Below, one piece after another: positions 45,344 through 58,190 of a DNA stretch of 64,000 nucleotides (within the stretch, counting starts at the first letter, position 1; each line of letters begins with the position of its first letter). The stretch is taken from positions 25,000,197 through 25,064,196 of the forward strand of contig CP137671.1 in NCBI GenBank assembly GCA_037976565.1. Direction: 5' to 3'. A program made the translations under genes and the position numbers. The notes under the pieces are model-generated. The model did not search any database and was not told the origin of the DNA. It was given only the letters and a program-made list of their open reading frames with translations. This stretch comes from Mesocentrotus franciscanus (taxonomy: Eukaryota > Echinodermata > Echinoidea > Camarodonta > Strongylocentrotidae).

Positions 45344-47040
45344 CCTTAAACGGCAATCCAACCCTTGTAAAAGTTCATTTGTGTGAAAACAGAAAAATAA
45401 GATAAACAGAAATGCGGAAGTTTGAAATAAATCGGACCAATAATAAGAAAGCCATGAATGTTTTAAATATGAGATCACTAAGTCTAGGCGAATCCTCAAA
45501 TTGGCAGTGCGACCAGTGGATTGTGACGTAGTTGCGGATAACTTTCCCGGTTGTTGTGTACAAAAATATCATTCATTTATGTTTTTTCCTAACAACCTTC
45601 TCTCTTGGGGCACTACTCAAAATATATTATGGTAAGCATATTATAATAGGTCCTCTTAGGAAAAAAGATCCTCCTGGGTCATACATTTTTGGAATTAATA
45701 CATTTTAGTCATTTTGTTCCTTGGAACAAATGGGAAACTTGTCTGTCACTACAGCACATAGCCATTGCCGATTCAGCCAATTGGAATAACCCATTCCTTA
45801 AGTGACTACAACTGTTTATGAATTCATAAATTTCACCATCAGTCTACTTTTCTGATTTTCTGCTTTCATCTACAGTAGTTTGCTATCAAGGTTGGATTTC
45901 CTTTTAAGGATAATGAGTATCCTCCATGAAATCACTCTTCCTTTTTCGTATTTCAGTCTCATAATATTCGTATCAGTATTTTTCATTTTCATTATCTTTC
46001 ATTTCAGTTGTGTATTCCAATATATATGTCCCCCGTTTATGTTGGATAAATCCGATAAGGAATGAAGAGAGTAATATGTAGCTTTACATATATCAACAAG
46101 TCGCAACGCAAAGTATCCTAAACATATAACATGTATTATACGTGGCGCTGTAGTTTGTACTCTCGTGAAATTGGACTTTAGTCTTTGGAAACACAAAGCC
46201 AAAATAGACAAAGGAAATTGACAATCATACAGTTCAAGTGTCAACGGAAATATAAAAAGAAACATTATGTTGACAATAATATCATCTCATGTCATTGGAC
46301 TCTTTGAAATTTAAAATTTAGATGCAATTCTTGAAACTCACTTTTATGGGAGACAGATTGGGGATAACTCCGTTTTGAGTGGAAATCCACTAAAAATTAT
46401 GGAAGCTACTCTTAATAGGTTACTCAATCACTACTTGGATATATCATAAATGTTGAAGGCATCGTTTAACAATGTTAAATCTGAGATGCATGGCCCTACG
46501 TGTTATTAGTGTCTGTGATATGGTGTAATAATGAAGCCCTGACAAAAAATCGCTTCAAAATGATCATGAAGACATAGTGCCTCCAAAGAAAAATCGGTTT
46601 TACCATACTCATTTCCCCCAATAGACTGTAGTGTTATGAAAACCGTTAGGAAAACGCAAAATTTGATTTCGATTTCCAATCATAAATATCTTGATAATCA
46701 GACAGGCGATCGGTTTATAAAAGTCATGGGGTTCCTTACTGACCTAAAGGTTTATAATTATCATTGCAGCATGAGCTAAATCCAGGATTTTGTTTCAGAA
46801 TCTGAGACGAAGTTACCCAATCCCTGAGAATTATCGTCCCTAAATCACTCACGTTTATGAGGTGTTTTCAAGAAATTTTGAGATAAAACATTTCATTCAC
46901 CTATATGACTACGCCAGACGAGGCACACACGGGGCATTTGGAGAGGGGATACAGTGCTCCGTGATATTTTGTTCAAGTACCCCCAAAAAAAAAAATAGCT
47001 ATTTTCTTTAATGATTCTTGCCCTTCTCATCTGTTGTTAG

Positions 47041-47310
47041 CATTCGCGTAGCGAGGGGTGTTTGGGGTGTTCAAACACCCCACCCCTTGGCAAAAGGGGG
47101 GTGTTTTAGTATTTTAAAGACACCCTTTATCTGTGTTATATTTTCTCACGAATTGGGAAAAAAATACAAAAACGCTCCTTAACCCACCCCCTCCCGCTTA
47201 TTCACCGGCTGGGTGATTCGCCGCTAAATATTTCTCACGAATTGGGCAAAAAAAGAAAAAAAAGTGTGCTCCTTATCACCTCCCAATAAAAAATCCTGGC
47301 TACGCTCTTG
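47041..47310. mobile_element. hAT-like 270-bp element
   Basis: Flanks GTTGTTAG (47033-47040) and GTTGTAAG (47311-47318) are an 8-bp duplication with one difference. Ends CATTCGCGTAGCGAGG and, read inward, CAAGAGCGTAGCCAGG are inverted. The interior has GGGTGTTTGGGGTGTTC and its complement, a local hairpin. Confidence 0.75.
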
Positions 47311-47664
47311 GTTGTAAGTACCACTTACTTATGCCTACCTATTGTGCCCTATTGAAGTCCTAAACATAAAATCTCATAGGACTTGGAGCAGCTTCCTAAA
47401 GTAACATGCTTCTCTGTGTTATTCATTATCCTGTAAACTTATCAAGAGTGCACCTTTTTTCAAAGCATAGTCATGTTCCTTGTCAACGCTACCAAGTGTT
47501 CCTTCCGGAAAATAAATACTTTTCATGAAATTTGCCCATTTAAACTACCGAAGCGTGTCAAATCAAAGTGGACAGATGTGATGAGATATATTTCTAAAGT
47601 TTTGTATTCACTAAATAACAGAAGAGATTCATCTGGTGGGTGATGTAACTTGAAAATTATTTTT

Positions 47665-47982
47665 TTCTTCATAATCAGTGGAAAACTTCCTTCTTTCTTA
47701 TATGAGCTTCACTTGCTGTGTTACAAGCTCCTTCAAAACTCTGTCGTAGCTGGCGCTGTTGCTGATGCAGCACGATGATGTGATAGAACGAAAGAACGAA
47801 AGTGACAAAGATATACTATACGTGTATTCACATACTAACATAGACTATAATGAGGATTCCATTCTACTACCTCGTCGAACTGCATCAATAACAGCGCCAT
47901 CTACGGCATGGGTCTGAAGAAGCTTGCTACACAGCAAGTGAAAGCTTACCAAAATAGGTAATTTCTACTGATTGTGAAGAAA
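47665..47982. mobile_element. Palindromic MITE just upstream of a candidate exon
   Basis: Inverted arms of about 105 bp: TTTCTTCATAATCAGTGGAA..., TTCACTTGCTGTGTTACAAG, GGCGCTGTTGCTGATGCAG on the left; the right reads inward TTTCTTCACAATCAGTAGAA, TTCACTTGCTGTGTAGCAAG, GGCGCTGTTATTGATGCAG. The right end is 32 bp from the acceptor at 48014. No clear target duplication. Confidence 0.8.
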
Positions 47983-48014
47983 GCATTAATCTTCTTTGTA
48001 TTCACTCATTACAG

Positions 48015-48160
48015 GTGCTCCAATTCCAACAACAACAAAAAAGAATATTTGGTTAGGTATCAGTAAGTGGTCCAAGTTTCCACATACAATTCACGCTCAA
48101 TCCACCCTGTTGGTTACAGATCAACAGGGGAGACGGACAGAGATTGTGGTGGATGTCAAG
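48015..48160 (+). CDS. Candidate internal exon 2 of the same gene
   Basis: Acceptor CACTCATTACAG and donor AAG-GTAAGA are both close to consensus. The exon is 146 bp, entered in phase 1 (matching the exit phase of 44880-45002) and left in phase 0. It encodes APIPTTTKKNIWLGISKWS, then FPHTIHAQSTLLVTDQQG and RRTEIVVDVK. Composition (Trp, mixed charge, few stops in this frame) is protein-like. Family not recognised. Confidence 0.55.
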
Positions 48161-50140
48161 GTAAGATAACTGGAGAAAAGGATACTCGAATGAATGTAAA
48201 CACTCGAAAATAACTTCATGCAATAATACTAGATTCTAAGAGTAAAGGTTTCGCGGAAATGACAGATAAATATTAAAACTAACGACTTGCTTGTTGAGCC
48301 ACTATAATTTTACGTTTTAAACAAAGAAAAAAGGGACGAATTATTCATGGGGCAGAAATTAAAACGTTGATATTGTAGTAGTATCATATCAAATCGAAAC
48401 CAAGTTACTTTGTTAAATCTTAACTCTGCCATAATCATTCTAGGAATCAGTAAAATCATATTCCTGAATTATTGTTAATGAATCAATAATTATTATTTTG
48501 TGAAAGTTTTACTGTGACAGACAAGTATTATACATCTATTTGCGTTTAGTGATCTGAAAGGAATGTTGCTTGTGCTAATTGCTTTAGTCATTCGATTAGT
48601 GGAGATCCCGTGCCCCAGCCCTAAATAATACGGGAACCTTTGAAATAATTTAATGATATGCATCGATTCGATCTCGATGATAATTTTCATGTTGTTATGT
48701 TTTGGTATGGGAGCCTGTCCCGAAAGTGTCACACATTGAGTCACACAATTTTACCCATAAGCTTTGACGCCTCAAAGTTACTTAAGACCATGTAACTCAT
48801 TGACAAAAAGGTTGTTATTCTGACCGTAGGTGTCGGGTTTAGCCCTAAGAGCCCCAGATCCCCCAACCCCGTCTAGGTCATGAGGTGACTATTTCTTAAT
48901 CCCAGCTAATGACTTTATAGAGTTAGAGCAGTTGTATACAATTAATGCACCTATATACTGGATAACTATACCCGATTCGCCAACAAACAATGTCATCACT
49001 GATTCCAAACGCTGTTAATGTTGGGAGGTGGACATACCTGAACGGGACTTCAGATTTATAAATTAAAGCGGTGTGTTTTTGAGGTCACGTTGAATGCCGA
49101 CAATCAATGTTCTCATTTTTCAAAGAAAGTTGATGGATACATTAATATTTCGCTGTGTTTGCACGATCGTCCCTACTTTTAGAAAATGGATGGGAAATGC
49201 ATATATTAGGGTGGGGTCCCAAAGGTAAGAAGAAGAACAAAATTGAGATCCCCGATGATGTATTATAAGGCCCAAATTTTCATACTTTTTATCGGAAATT
49301 ATAGGATAAGTCACTGCATAATCAATGGGTTTTGGAGTTCCCAAACTAAGGAAATTTTGAGATTTGGAATCCCATTGTATGTATATTAGGCCTATAATGC
49401 TCAAAAAACCAAATTCTGAATGAGTAACTATACGGTAATTTCAGAAAATGTTGAGATTTTAAAATCCCCGAAGTTCTCATTGACTGTTCAATGTTCACAT
49501 AATGTTGTCTGCACATTGTTTTCTTTTTCCATTACCTTTCAACATCCTTCTTGCTACTTGGTTTGATTTATGTCACATATTATGTATACTATCGAAACGT
49601 TGAGTTTATAATTATAATCCGAACATGACACGTGTATGATTAGAAGATGGGCAAGGTAGACTCGATGAGCTACATGATGTGTGTGCCACCTGTGCCGCCC
49701 CCTGGATCCGCCACTGAATAATGTGTGAAAAAATATACAAAAATACTATACTTTATCTCAAATATGACATGAGGAAAAATGTGTCTAAAAAAGTAATGAA
49801 ACGCCGAAAACATTAAACAACAACAAATAAACAAACAAACAAACAATCAATGACATACACACACCTCTTCAAGCTTTCACAAATCGCCTTGCTGAGTTCC
49901 AACAACTTTTCTTCTCGTCTTCTTGTCCTAAATTATCTCGTCATCTCGTCGGGACTTAATGCTATAGCGCCGGTATCTGGACCTATACAGTATAGGTGCA
50001 CTGCTTGTTCTAGAAAAAAAAACCCAAAATCAAATTGTATTATTATATTGTAAACAATCTATGAGCTTTATCAATACAATCCCTTGTTTTCATAAAGTAG
50101 AAGTAAAATGATTTCAAATGATACATTGAAAACATTAATC
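48161..50140. other. Non-coding DNA, no feature recognised
   Basis: AT-rich with scattered open frames lacking splice sites or motifs. A fragment GCCCCCTGGATCCGCCACTG near 49700 resembles hAT-like ends seen elsewhere. Confidence 0.4.
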
Positions 50141-50748
50141 CATACACGATTCACCGAGCAACATTGTTTTGGAAATGGCGTATCGAAATCCATTTGTGCC
50201 AGACTTCGTTGAGACTGAAAACGTTAGGATACACATGCATAATCATGACATAACATGATACGAAAGAAACACAAACTTTAAAATCCAACGAGGAAATTAT
50301 TTACATGTGCCTTTTAGTTATGAGGGCAATATTAATGTCATCATCATAAAATAGAGGATAATTAAGCTATTTTCCATGGTGAGGGTAAGAAGGGCATAGG
50401 CTAATTATGTTCTAATCACATTCAAATAGGTTTGCAATATGATTGCTATGAACAGTGAGTGATTTTCACATTTTCGAAAACTGCAACCTGTCAAAAGCGC
50501 AAAGCGGACAGTTGGGTAAATTTCGACAAGAATAAGCTTTAGGGGGCAAATTACATTGGTTTGGGCAAAATCTGAGGATGTACGCCCCTGTCATCCAGAA
50601 ATCTTGCTTAATAATATTTTTAAGGCTTACATTTAACTTTGTCATGTTTGCATGTGATTCTAACGTTTTCACTGTTTTACCAAAATCTGGCACAAACGGA
50701 TTTTGACATGTCAATTTTATAGCAATGTTTATTGGTGAAGCGAGTATG
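50141..50748. mobile_element. Diverged inverted-repeat element (~608 bp)
   Basis: The left part (CATACACGATTCACC, then AAATCCATTTGTGCCAGA, GAAAACGTTAGGATACACATG) matches the complement of the right part (CATACTCGCTTCACC, AAATCCGTTTGTGCCAGA, GAAAACGTTAGAATCACATG). Arms are about 110 bp with about 25% differences by eye. No target duplication is certain. The 82-codon minus-strand frame inside is probably chance. Confidence 0.65.
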
Positions 50749-52160
50749 AACTAATTCAATTAAAGTATCATTTTGTTATGAAAAGCGCATAGTTCGCTCA
50801 CAGTAATCATTCATCGGGGTCCGTTGTTTTATTGGACACACTATATAGTTCAAGAGTAATTTCGAGTGGTCAACCAATAGTAAATTTACATGTACATCAG
50901 AATGGCTTGTTTTCCAAATTGAAGAGATGTGTCTTGAGCGTTTTTTTAAGGATTCCATTGTAGAGCTGTAAGGTAAAAACATGGAATGTTTAGTGACATA
51001 AATGTCACAATGCTACGATTGACACAAGAGATTTATATAAATGATTTATAACGATTGGATACAATACAATAATGATGATGTATGGACACCACAGAAGATT
51101 CTTAGTGATCGATTTGACCGGAATATCACATATTCGAACCTGTCCAATTACATAAACAACTTGTGTATATTTAATTACATGACAGAGAATTGATATTATT
51201 CTTCTTATACTTCGGAGTTGTTTTTATTTCAACTAACATTATACTTTGTTAGCAGTTTATTAAACCTTTGTACACAATTTTGTTTTCAAGGCATTTTCGG
51301 TAGCGGTACTATGAAAATATTTTGATGAGACTGCACGATATTCCATTTTAGGCCACTGTTATAGTATTGACTAACGCCCCCTCCCCAATGGCGGAAAGAG
51401 GGAATCAAGAGAAAAGGAAAGGCAACGTGAAAAAAAAAAAAATTTGGTCAATGCTACAAAAATTGAATTAATTTACCGCTGTCATAATAGCATTAATCAC
51501 ACACCCTTCCTACACACTCAATAATTACCTAGCATTTTCTCAATCCACCAAGGAAGAACGACGCACCCCTCCCCCACTTTCTGTCTGTCTGTATCCGGAT
51601 ACCAGTGCCCCTTAAAATAAAGGCATTGAGCAGTGGTAAATCTGAAATACCTATGTTAACCATTTCCTGTTTTCTTTCATTGAATTACACAACTTCCTCT
51701 AAGATATTCAAAATTAAATGATATACTTACTTTTTATCATGTTACAAGTAAGAAGTCATCATTAAAAACTGGGGTGACGCGAAACTTTTTGATTTCTTAA
51801 AAGAGTGCTGTGTCTAAACAAGGTTGAAAAACGTTGCCATAAATGACGACGGCCATGGATGGAAGGGTGTCTAGCAAGTAGAAAGCCAATTATTCTCATT
51901 ACTCAGGCCAAATCGAACATGAACATTTTCAAGATTTGTTTCCGAATCTGGGGGGGGGGCGTGTCCCTCCTTACCTCTGTATTACCGCCCTTGCCATTTT
52001 GTTTAAACGAGAGTTATTGCAGTTGCGTGTGTCGGGCTATTGATGAAGCAAGGGCGTCAGGGGGAGGGGCGGTACCACTTTTACTTGATGAACGAATTGT
52101 GAGAGAACTGGGCAATCGAGAGGGAGTGGGGGTAGAATTTTATATTGCTATCTCTCTAAC
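50749..52160. other. Non-coding DNA, no feature recognised
   Basis: AT-rich with G-run and A-run patches. A fragment near 51945-52090 (G-run, GTGTCCCTCC, AGGGCGTCAGGGGGAGGGGCGG) resembles dispersed G-rich repeat pieces, not a gene. Confidence 0.4.
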
Positions 52161-52187
52161 ATTACATTTTCACTTTCCTTTCCTTTT

Positions 52188-52190
52188 CTC

Positions 52191-52235
<45 letters not shown>

Positions 52236-52275
52236 CCTCCCTCTCTTTCCCTCCACCCTCTCTCTCTCTCTCTAA
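52188..52275. repeat. (CT)n microsatellite
   Basis: Nearly 90 bp of CT dinucleotides with CCCTCC interruptions. Confidence 0.95.
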
Positions 52276-53040
52276 TCTCCTCTCTTGATGGGAGGGGTCT
52301 TTTTTTCTATTTCTCGCCTTCCAATTAGGAGGGAAAGTGCCCCTGTAGATACGCCACTAGGATGAGGAGGTCGGAATGAAAATTTCTATAATTTGTTGAT
52401 TGCTTGTAAAGCACTTATATCCACCCAGGTGCCCAGAGCGTTTGGCTACGTATTCGGAGCTCTCAGTATTCAATGAATGCACACTTAACAAACTAATTTG
52501 AAAATAATTTCTTTGATTTATTTCACATTTTCATTGCAAATGAACACAAACATGATATAAAACACCAGTGCATAATTACATGTATTTACATTCGAATTGG
52601 ATTCAGAAGGGCTTTGTTATTTCAATCCCGAAAGTGCGATACTTGTATTTCTGAGAGGGCCGGGGGTTACATTTACGAAATCTTTTGGCTAAAATATATT
52701 TCAGGTTAACATTATTATAAAAGTGATTTTTTGCAGGGCAGAGAGGTACGTACGAGTCGCAGTCTGCATATAACCAAAAATGCACGGCGAATATAACCAA
52801 AAATGCACGGTCGTGCAATAGTATTATTTATTGAATATAATGTGACCAACAACCCTCCAATCAAATGACAAGGATCTACGTAGGTGTTGTATAATATTGA
52901 ATATTCGGCCGGTTTCGCATTGGTTATTATTTCGTATAAGAGGTTTTTTTTCATAAGGGTTAAATATTTCATGACATGTTCAAATTCATATGATAGATCT
53001 CGTCCGTGTACCAAGTGACAAGTTATTTCTTTCATTATAG
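52276..53040. other. Non-coding DNA, no feature recognised
   Basis: AT-rich. GAATATAACCAAAAATGCACGG occurs twice in tandem near 52770-52810 (split here only by a few bases). No gene evidence. Confidence 0.4.
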
Positions 53041-53210
53041 CAAACTGGCTGGTCCAAAGTTGGCCAAGCCTCGGACAAGTTTTCTACTTCGTCGATGATA
53101 CTAGTTTGGAGGCATAACGACTTGTCGGTCGTTGCCGGTGCACTGCATGAGACTATGCTGACAGGATACTACATATACTCTGTACTAAGCTGCTCAAGAC
53201 TTATTTGACA
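53041..53210 (+). CDS. Possible terminal coding exon (weak)
   Basis: A good acceptor (TTCTTTCATTATAG) precedes a GC-richer stretch open for about 56 codons to a TGA near 53208. In that frame it begins QTGWSKVGQASDKF. It would join the phase 0 exit of 48015-48160. A second frame is open for 24 codons. No family or polyadenylation evidence, so this may be chance. Confidence 0.2.
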
Positions 53211-54867
53211 CAGCCAGAGACTGACGGAGCTATAGGCTCTGTTCAAGGCTTTAATAATCGTGCAGCTTAGATGATACAGTTGCTGTGTAAAACAGTGACA
53301 AGCATAAAGTCATGTGAATGTACATTTATTGTGTTTTCCCTGACAATTGCCCAAACTGATAACGATCTTCCTCACCTTTGATTCAGAAGCTCTTTAAAAG
53401 ACACCAACGAACTAGATGATGTGACAAGAACTTACTTTAAAGCTAATCTAGATAGACGCTATCATGTATCATTTGAAACTTCTTAGTTAGAAAGCTCTGA
53501 TAATAGGAAAAAGTGTGCCTTCACCAATGAAAGTAAAAACCCATTTGATACTTAAACAAATCATGCCAAACTAAATCATATCAAATTAAAATTAAGATAA
53601 CTGCTTCACAGTGGATCCTTCAGTTTCCAGAGTTTTTCCTCAAAAACAAGCAATCATAATTTACAGCAAATTAATACGTTTTCTTTTGTAATTCGATTAA
53701 TGATTTGAAAAAAATGCATTATATTAATCTAAATTGATTTCTTTGATGGATTTTTGTCATAATTGCTTATATTAATTGTTCTGTTGGAAATTAAAATTAA
53801 AAACTGAAACTGAAAATAAAAAACTAACTTTACACTCTTCCAAAAATTGGATAAACCTAAGATATAATATTTTCATAATTAGGCAAACCAAAAATAATTG
53901 TAGCGCGCTTAAAGACATTGCCGATGTACCTATAGCGCTAATTAAACCCGGAATATTATTACTATCATTACTTTCATCATTAGCACCATTATTATTATTA
54001 TTATTATCATTATTATTATTATCAGACAACTATAGTGTATACTTTGCTGTATTCGTGGAATATTTATTATAATTGCAAACAAACATCAGATAGGTACAAA
54101 GTTGTCTAACGTGTGGAGGTTACATAAACCCTTGTTTACCCTGTTAATTCTTTGAGTGATTCAGTGATTCAGTGTGCAGAATTTGAACACCTCATCCTCA
54201 TAATGGATGAGAATGACTTACATTTTAATAATAAATGCACATGCTATTCGCTTTTCGATAGAAGGCTTGTAATATAAGTATAACCCCAATATTGGCGTGA
54301 AGATGAAGCGTGTCAAGTTTTACGCAAAATAAGACAGTTTCGCTACCAATTATGTCAGATAAATACAATCCCTTTGAAATCATTATATTATAGTTGTGTG
54401 CGAATATTCTACCCAAGCGATTTTAAGAGCACAGAGAAACAAATTTTCGAATAAGTTCAGTCACTAAATTTCGCGATTACAGATATATACTAAATACATA
54501 TATATTTATATTTAAAAAAACACTTATAACACGATCGCAAGCGCTTTCAAGAAATCAACCTTAGGAATATTAGGAATAATAATAACCTTGTTTATCACCT
54601 TTTGAAGCGTGTAAACATCAAAATGACATATTACGTAATCAGAATGTGATTTCTGTGGGCCGGCAACACAATGGGATACTGAAATTGGCCTTGAATTGAT
54701 TTCTTGAAAGTTTCTGCGACCGTGTTTTATCTAACCATTCATGCCACAATAGCAAATTCATATTTACTTTAATAAGGAAGTATTTTTGGTTTGATAGATA
54801 TATAATCCGAAACCCCCACTAAATACAGAAAGTTAGCGAACAGAGGACATATCACATGTTTTGTTTT
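53211..54867. other. AT-rich DNA with a microsatellite
   Basis: No gene seen. An imperfect ATT triplet tract lies at 53955-54025. Confidence 0.5.
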
Positions 54868-54875
54868 GGTAACCC

Positions 54876-55650
54876 GACACATGCTCCGCCGACAATTGCT
54901 CCGCCGACATTTACTCCGCAAAACGCGACAATTGCTCCGCGACATTTGCTCCGCGACAATTGCTCCGCCGACAATTGCTCCGCCGACATTTGCTCCGCCG
55001 ACAATTGCTCCGCCGACATTTGCTCCGCCGACATTTGCTCCGCCGACATTTGCTCCGCCGACAATTGCTCCTCCGACAATTGCTCCGCGACATTTGCTCC
55101 GCCGACAATTACTCCGCATGAAGTGATTAATGCTCCGGTGACAAATGCTCCTCGAACGACAGTTGCTCCGACGACAATTGCTCCGCCGACATTTGCTCCC
55201 CGACAAATGCTCCTCAGACATTTGCTCCGCCGACAATTGCTCCTCCGACAATAGCTCCGCCGACATTTGCTCCGCCGACAATTGCTCCTCCGACATGTGC
55301 TCCGCCGACAATAGCTCCGCCGACATTTGCTCCGCCGACAATTGCTCCTCCGACATTTGCTCCGCCGACAATTGCTCCTCCGACATTTGCTCCGCCGACA
55401 ATTGCTCCTCCGACATTTGCTCCGCCGACAATTGCTCCTCCGACATTTGCTCCGTCGACAATTGCGCTGCATGAAGTGACACTTGCTCCGGTGACATTTT
55501 CTCCGCCCCAAAAGTGCCCCGTAGAATACAAATGCTCCGCCGACGTATCAGGAGTGCCCGTAAAGACAAATGTTCCGCCGACAATAAAATTGCTCTCTGA
55601 TCCAAAAGTGCCTCGTGAAAGACATGAATGCTCATCTGGCAATTAGTGCA
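54876..55650 (-). repeat. Left arm of the foldback element, 15-bp tandem repeats
   Basis: About 40 units of GACAATTGCTCCGCC and GACATTTGCTCCGCC in alternation, with a 30-bp super-period. The unit contains GCTCC and grades at the inner end to AAAAGTGCCCCGTAGAATAC. Long open frames on both strands (Ala-Asn-Val-Gly-Gly and similar) exist because 15 is a multiple of three. Confidence 0.95.
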
Positions 55651-55702
55651 ATAAATTGCTCTGCCGTCATTTGTTCTGCCTAAAAATTGCCTTACAGAAG
55701 AC

Positions 55703-55834
55703 CAGGCCCGTAGCCAGGGGGACGTGCCCCAAAAATGTCCAAGATTAGACACCCCTCCTCTTAGACCCCTCCCCAGGACGTCGATCAATTACATGTATGT
55801 GCCCCCCAAACATCAAACTCTGGCTACGGCCCTG
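55703..55834. mobile_element. hAT-like 132-bp MITE nested in the foldback element
   Basis: CAGAAGAC flanks both sides (55695-55702 and 55835-55842). Ends CAGGCCCGTAGCCAG and, read inward, CAGGGCCGTAGCCAGA are inverted repeats. The 8-bp duplication and CAGG-type ends fit hAT. Confidence 0.88.
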
Positions 55835-55842
55835 CAGAAGAC

Positions 55843-57897
55843 AAATGCTCAGCCGTTTATTGCTCTTCCCCATAATGTTTGATTTTAAAAAAAAATCAAG
55901 TTATAGCTCCTTATGCAAGTTCTCCACCGAAAGATAATTACTCCGCTCAAAATCTGTTTCATGTATTGCACATTAGCTGATCCAAAGCTCAAAACAAACT
56001 CTCTCACTCTCTTTCTCTTTCTTGCTCCTCCTTTTCCTTTTTACACCATTTTCTTGTCTTCCTAGCTCTTTTCTTTCCTCTCATGCTATTAGTCTTCTTT
56101 CATTTTCCTCACTTCTTCTCTTCTCCCCCTCTCGAGTTCTATTTCTCCCATGAAATTGTAACCTAATGTAGTACATGTAGTACATTCTTGTTTAGAATAG
56201 TATTTTAAATAATATCCAGTCCGTTTTCTATAGGTTTCTTTTCTTCAGTTAAGTGTATGTAGCTTTACTATATATATTAGTGTGTAAAGCACCCCGTCTC
56301 ATTCGAGTACTTTGTTTTCACTGACTTTAAGTGACACAAGGAGCCATCGGAAGAAGATCATGAAGAATTAACATCAAACTGCAACAAAATGATTTGTGAA
56401 AATGTGAATAAGCAAAAAGCTTAAGAACTAAACCATAAAGATAATAAAATAAAAGTGTTATTCATTTTCTTTATTCTTACCTTTTCAAATAACAATTACA
56501 AAACTTACATCACATATTCAACCAAACAATTTCCATGATGCAGATATGTTATATATTATCAAATGTTACCATCCTTTTCTGAAAGAACTGTTATCCCAAT
56601 TATCTTCATATTGTTTCAACCTAATTATTTTACAAACTGTATTATAATAGGTCTAATTTCCATGATCCTAACATCATTTTCTACTCGGTTTATCTTCTTC
56701 TTATCTCAATTCCAATCAAATTTTTATTGGAGTTCTGGTCATCAAATTACATTTCGAAATAAACAGTTTCAAAGCATTGTGAAATTAGATTCGTTCCTCA
56801 GAGCTGTTGGGCCATCCATTAGGATAAATAAAGCCTGGCATCGTGATCAGCAGGCACCATAGTTTGTACCCAACCGATAAATGTGACCTGCAGAAAATCA
56901 CTATTCATCTATACTGGAATTTCTTGTGGATGAAAGTGGAGTGTATGCTCATGTTACTTTTCTATTGTTGTTGTTGTTGTTTTTATATGCTCTGCTGTGG
57001 CTTCAGAGCTACTTGATTACAAAATGAATGCTTATTTTGCATTGCAAACATCTACGTTGTTCACAATTTGGCAGTAAACAGTGGGGGAAGGGCTCGGTAA
57101 ACAAGGATTCTGATTTTAGCATCTTAAGTGAGTTTACATCCCGTGCATGTTCACTGGATATTCCTACTCGGAACATGCCTATACTCTCTTTGAATTAATT
57201 TTGTAAGAGAATATATGAAATATTGTTTGCCGAGGTGTGCCGGATATTATTTAAGCTTTCTTAAGGTGCCTGAAAATGTCTGTTCTGGAGATGCCGTTCA
57301 GTAATGTTCTCCGGCTTAATACCTCCATATAGCCATTTGCAATATAAATATAATTGTACTTAGTAGTGTGATGCTGTATAATCCCTTGATGTAGTTATGT
57401 TATACCCCAAGAATATGAAGAGTTTTTTTGCAAAAGGACCTAAATCCACTTTAGCTATTTTGGAGTAAATCAAGGTTTTTATTTTATACATTTGCCTTTG
57501 TTCTTTCACCATAAGTCCTTCTAATATCTTGAAGAGTTACCATAAGAGGTAATAAAATGACCGTTTGAAAGATCTTGCTGAAATCTTGTATTTTATATAA
57601 TTTCCTTTTAAATATATATTTTTTATGTCGGGACTTTTGCAAGAAAACAGGGATATAAGAAAACATTTGAATGCTTAATAGACTCGTACATTATTAGCTG
57701 TTCATAATAAAAGTATCTAACATGATAAGCACCAATCTCTCCATCCTTGTACAATCCTATTGCAAGGCTACTCAATCATTTACTTTGCCCCACATAGCAA
57801 TAGCATCTATTGAATTCAATTTAGAGCAACGATAGCCCTTGTTGCCGTGATTCATTTGGATAATCAGAACACCATGACTACCTGGGGTCTCTTCGTT
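55843..57897. other. Foldback middle domain, no gene seen
   Basis: AT-rich with a pyrimidine-biased stretch near 55990-56150. Open frames are hydrophobic chance frames without motifs. Confidence 0.5.
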
Positions 57898-58190
57898 AAT
57901 ATTCATAAGGACTATTTCTAAGGACCGCTATCCATAGCATGAGGGGAGGGTCGCTATTCATAATACAAAATCGGGGTCGTTAATCATAACGATCACTAAT
58001 CATAATGCAAGAAAAGAGTGTTGGTATTCATAATATTATACCTAATTTATTGTCCTATTGTGGGAAGCGTTCCTTATGAGTATAATGTCCCTCAATTTGA
58101 ATTATGAATAGCGACCCTCATCTCATATTATGAATAGCGGCCCTTACGAATGATGGTCCTTATGAATTATGGTCGCTATGAATAGTGAGG
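57898..58190. repeat. Inverted repeat rich in TATTCATAA
   Basis: GGACCGCTATCCATAGCATG and GGGTCGCTATTCATAAT on the left are complementary to ATTATGAATAGCGACCC and ATTATGAATAGCGGCCCT on the right. ATTCATAA or its complement occurs about ten times. It may be a small palindromic element within the foldback middle. Confidence 0.7.

Larger units (their letters stand above)
45003..48014 (+). other. Candidate intron with several mobile elements
   Basis: GT at 45003 and AG at 48013-48014 bound about 3.0 kb. It holds the dispersed repeat at 45067-45343, a hAT-like element at 47041-47310 and a palindromic element at 47665-47982. Between 45344 and 47040 I see no coding or repeat structure. Confidence 0.45.

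Noticed and set aside
50466..50714. Cys-containing 82-codon minus-strand frame as a small secreted protein
   Set aside because: It lies in one arm of a diverged inverted-repeat element and has no signal peptide or splice signals.
51859..52275. 138-codon frame
   Set aside because: Runs through a G-run repeat fragment and a CT microsatellite; composition artefact.
54769..55788. Long open frames (up to 339 codons) with Ser-Ala-Glu-Gln and Gly-Gly-Ala repeats in the foldback arms
   Set aside because: The 15-bp period is a multiple of three, so several frames on both strands stay open. The same occurs in the mirror arm. No start context, splice signal or family.
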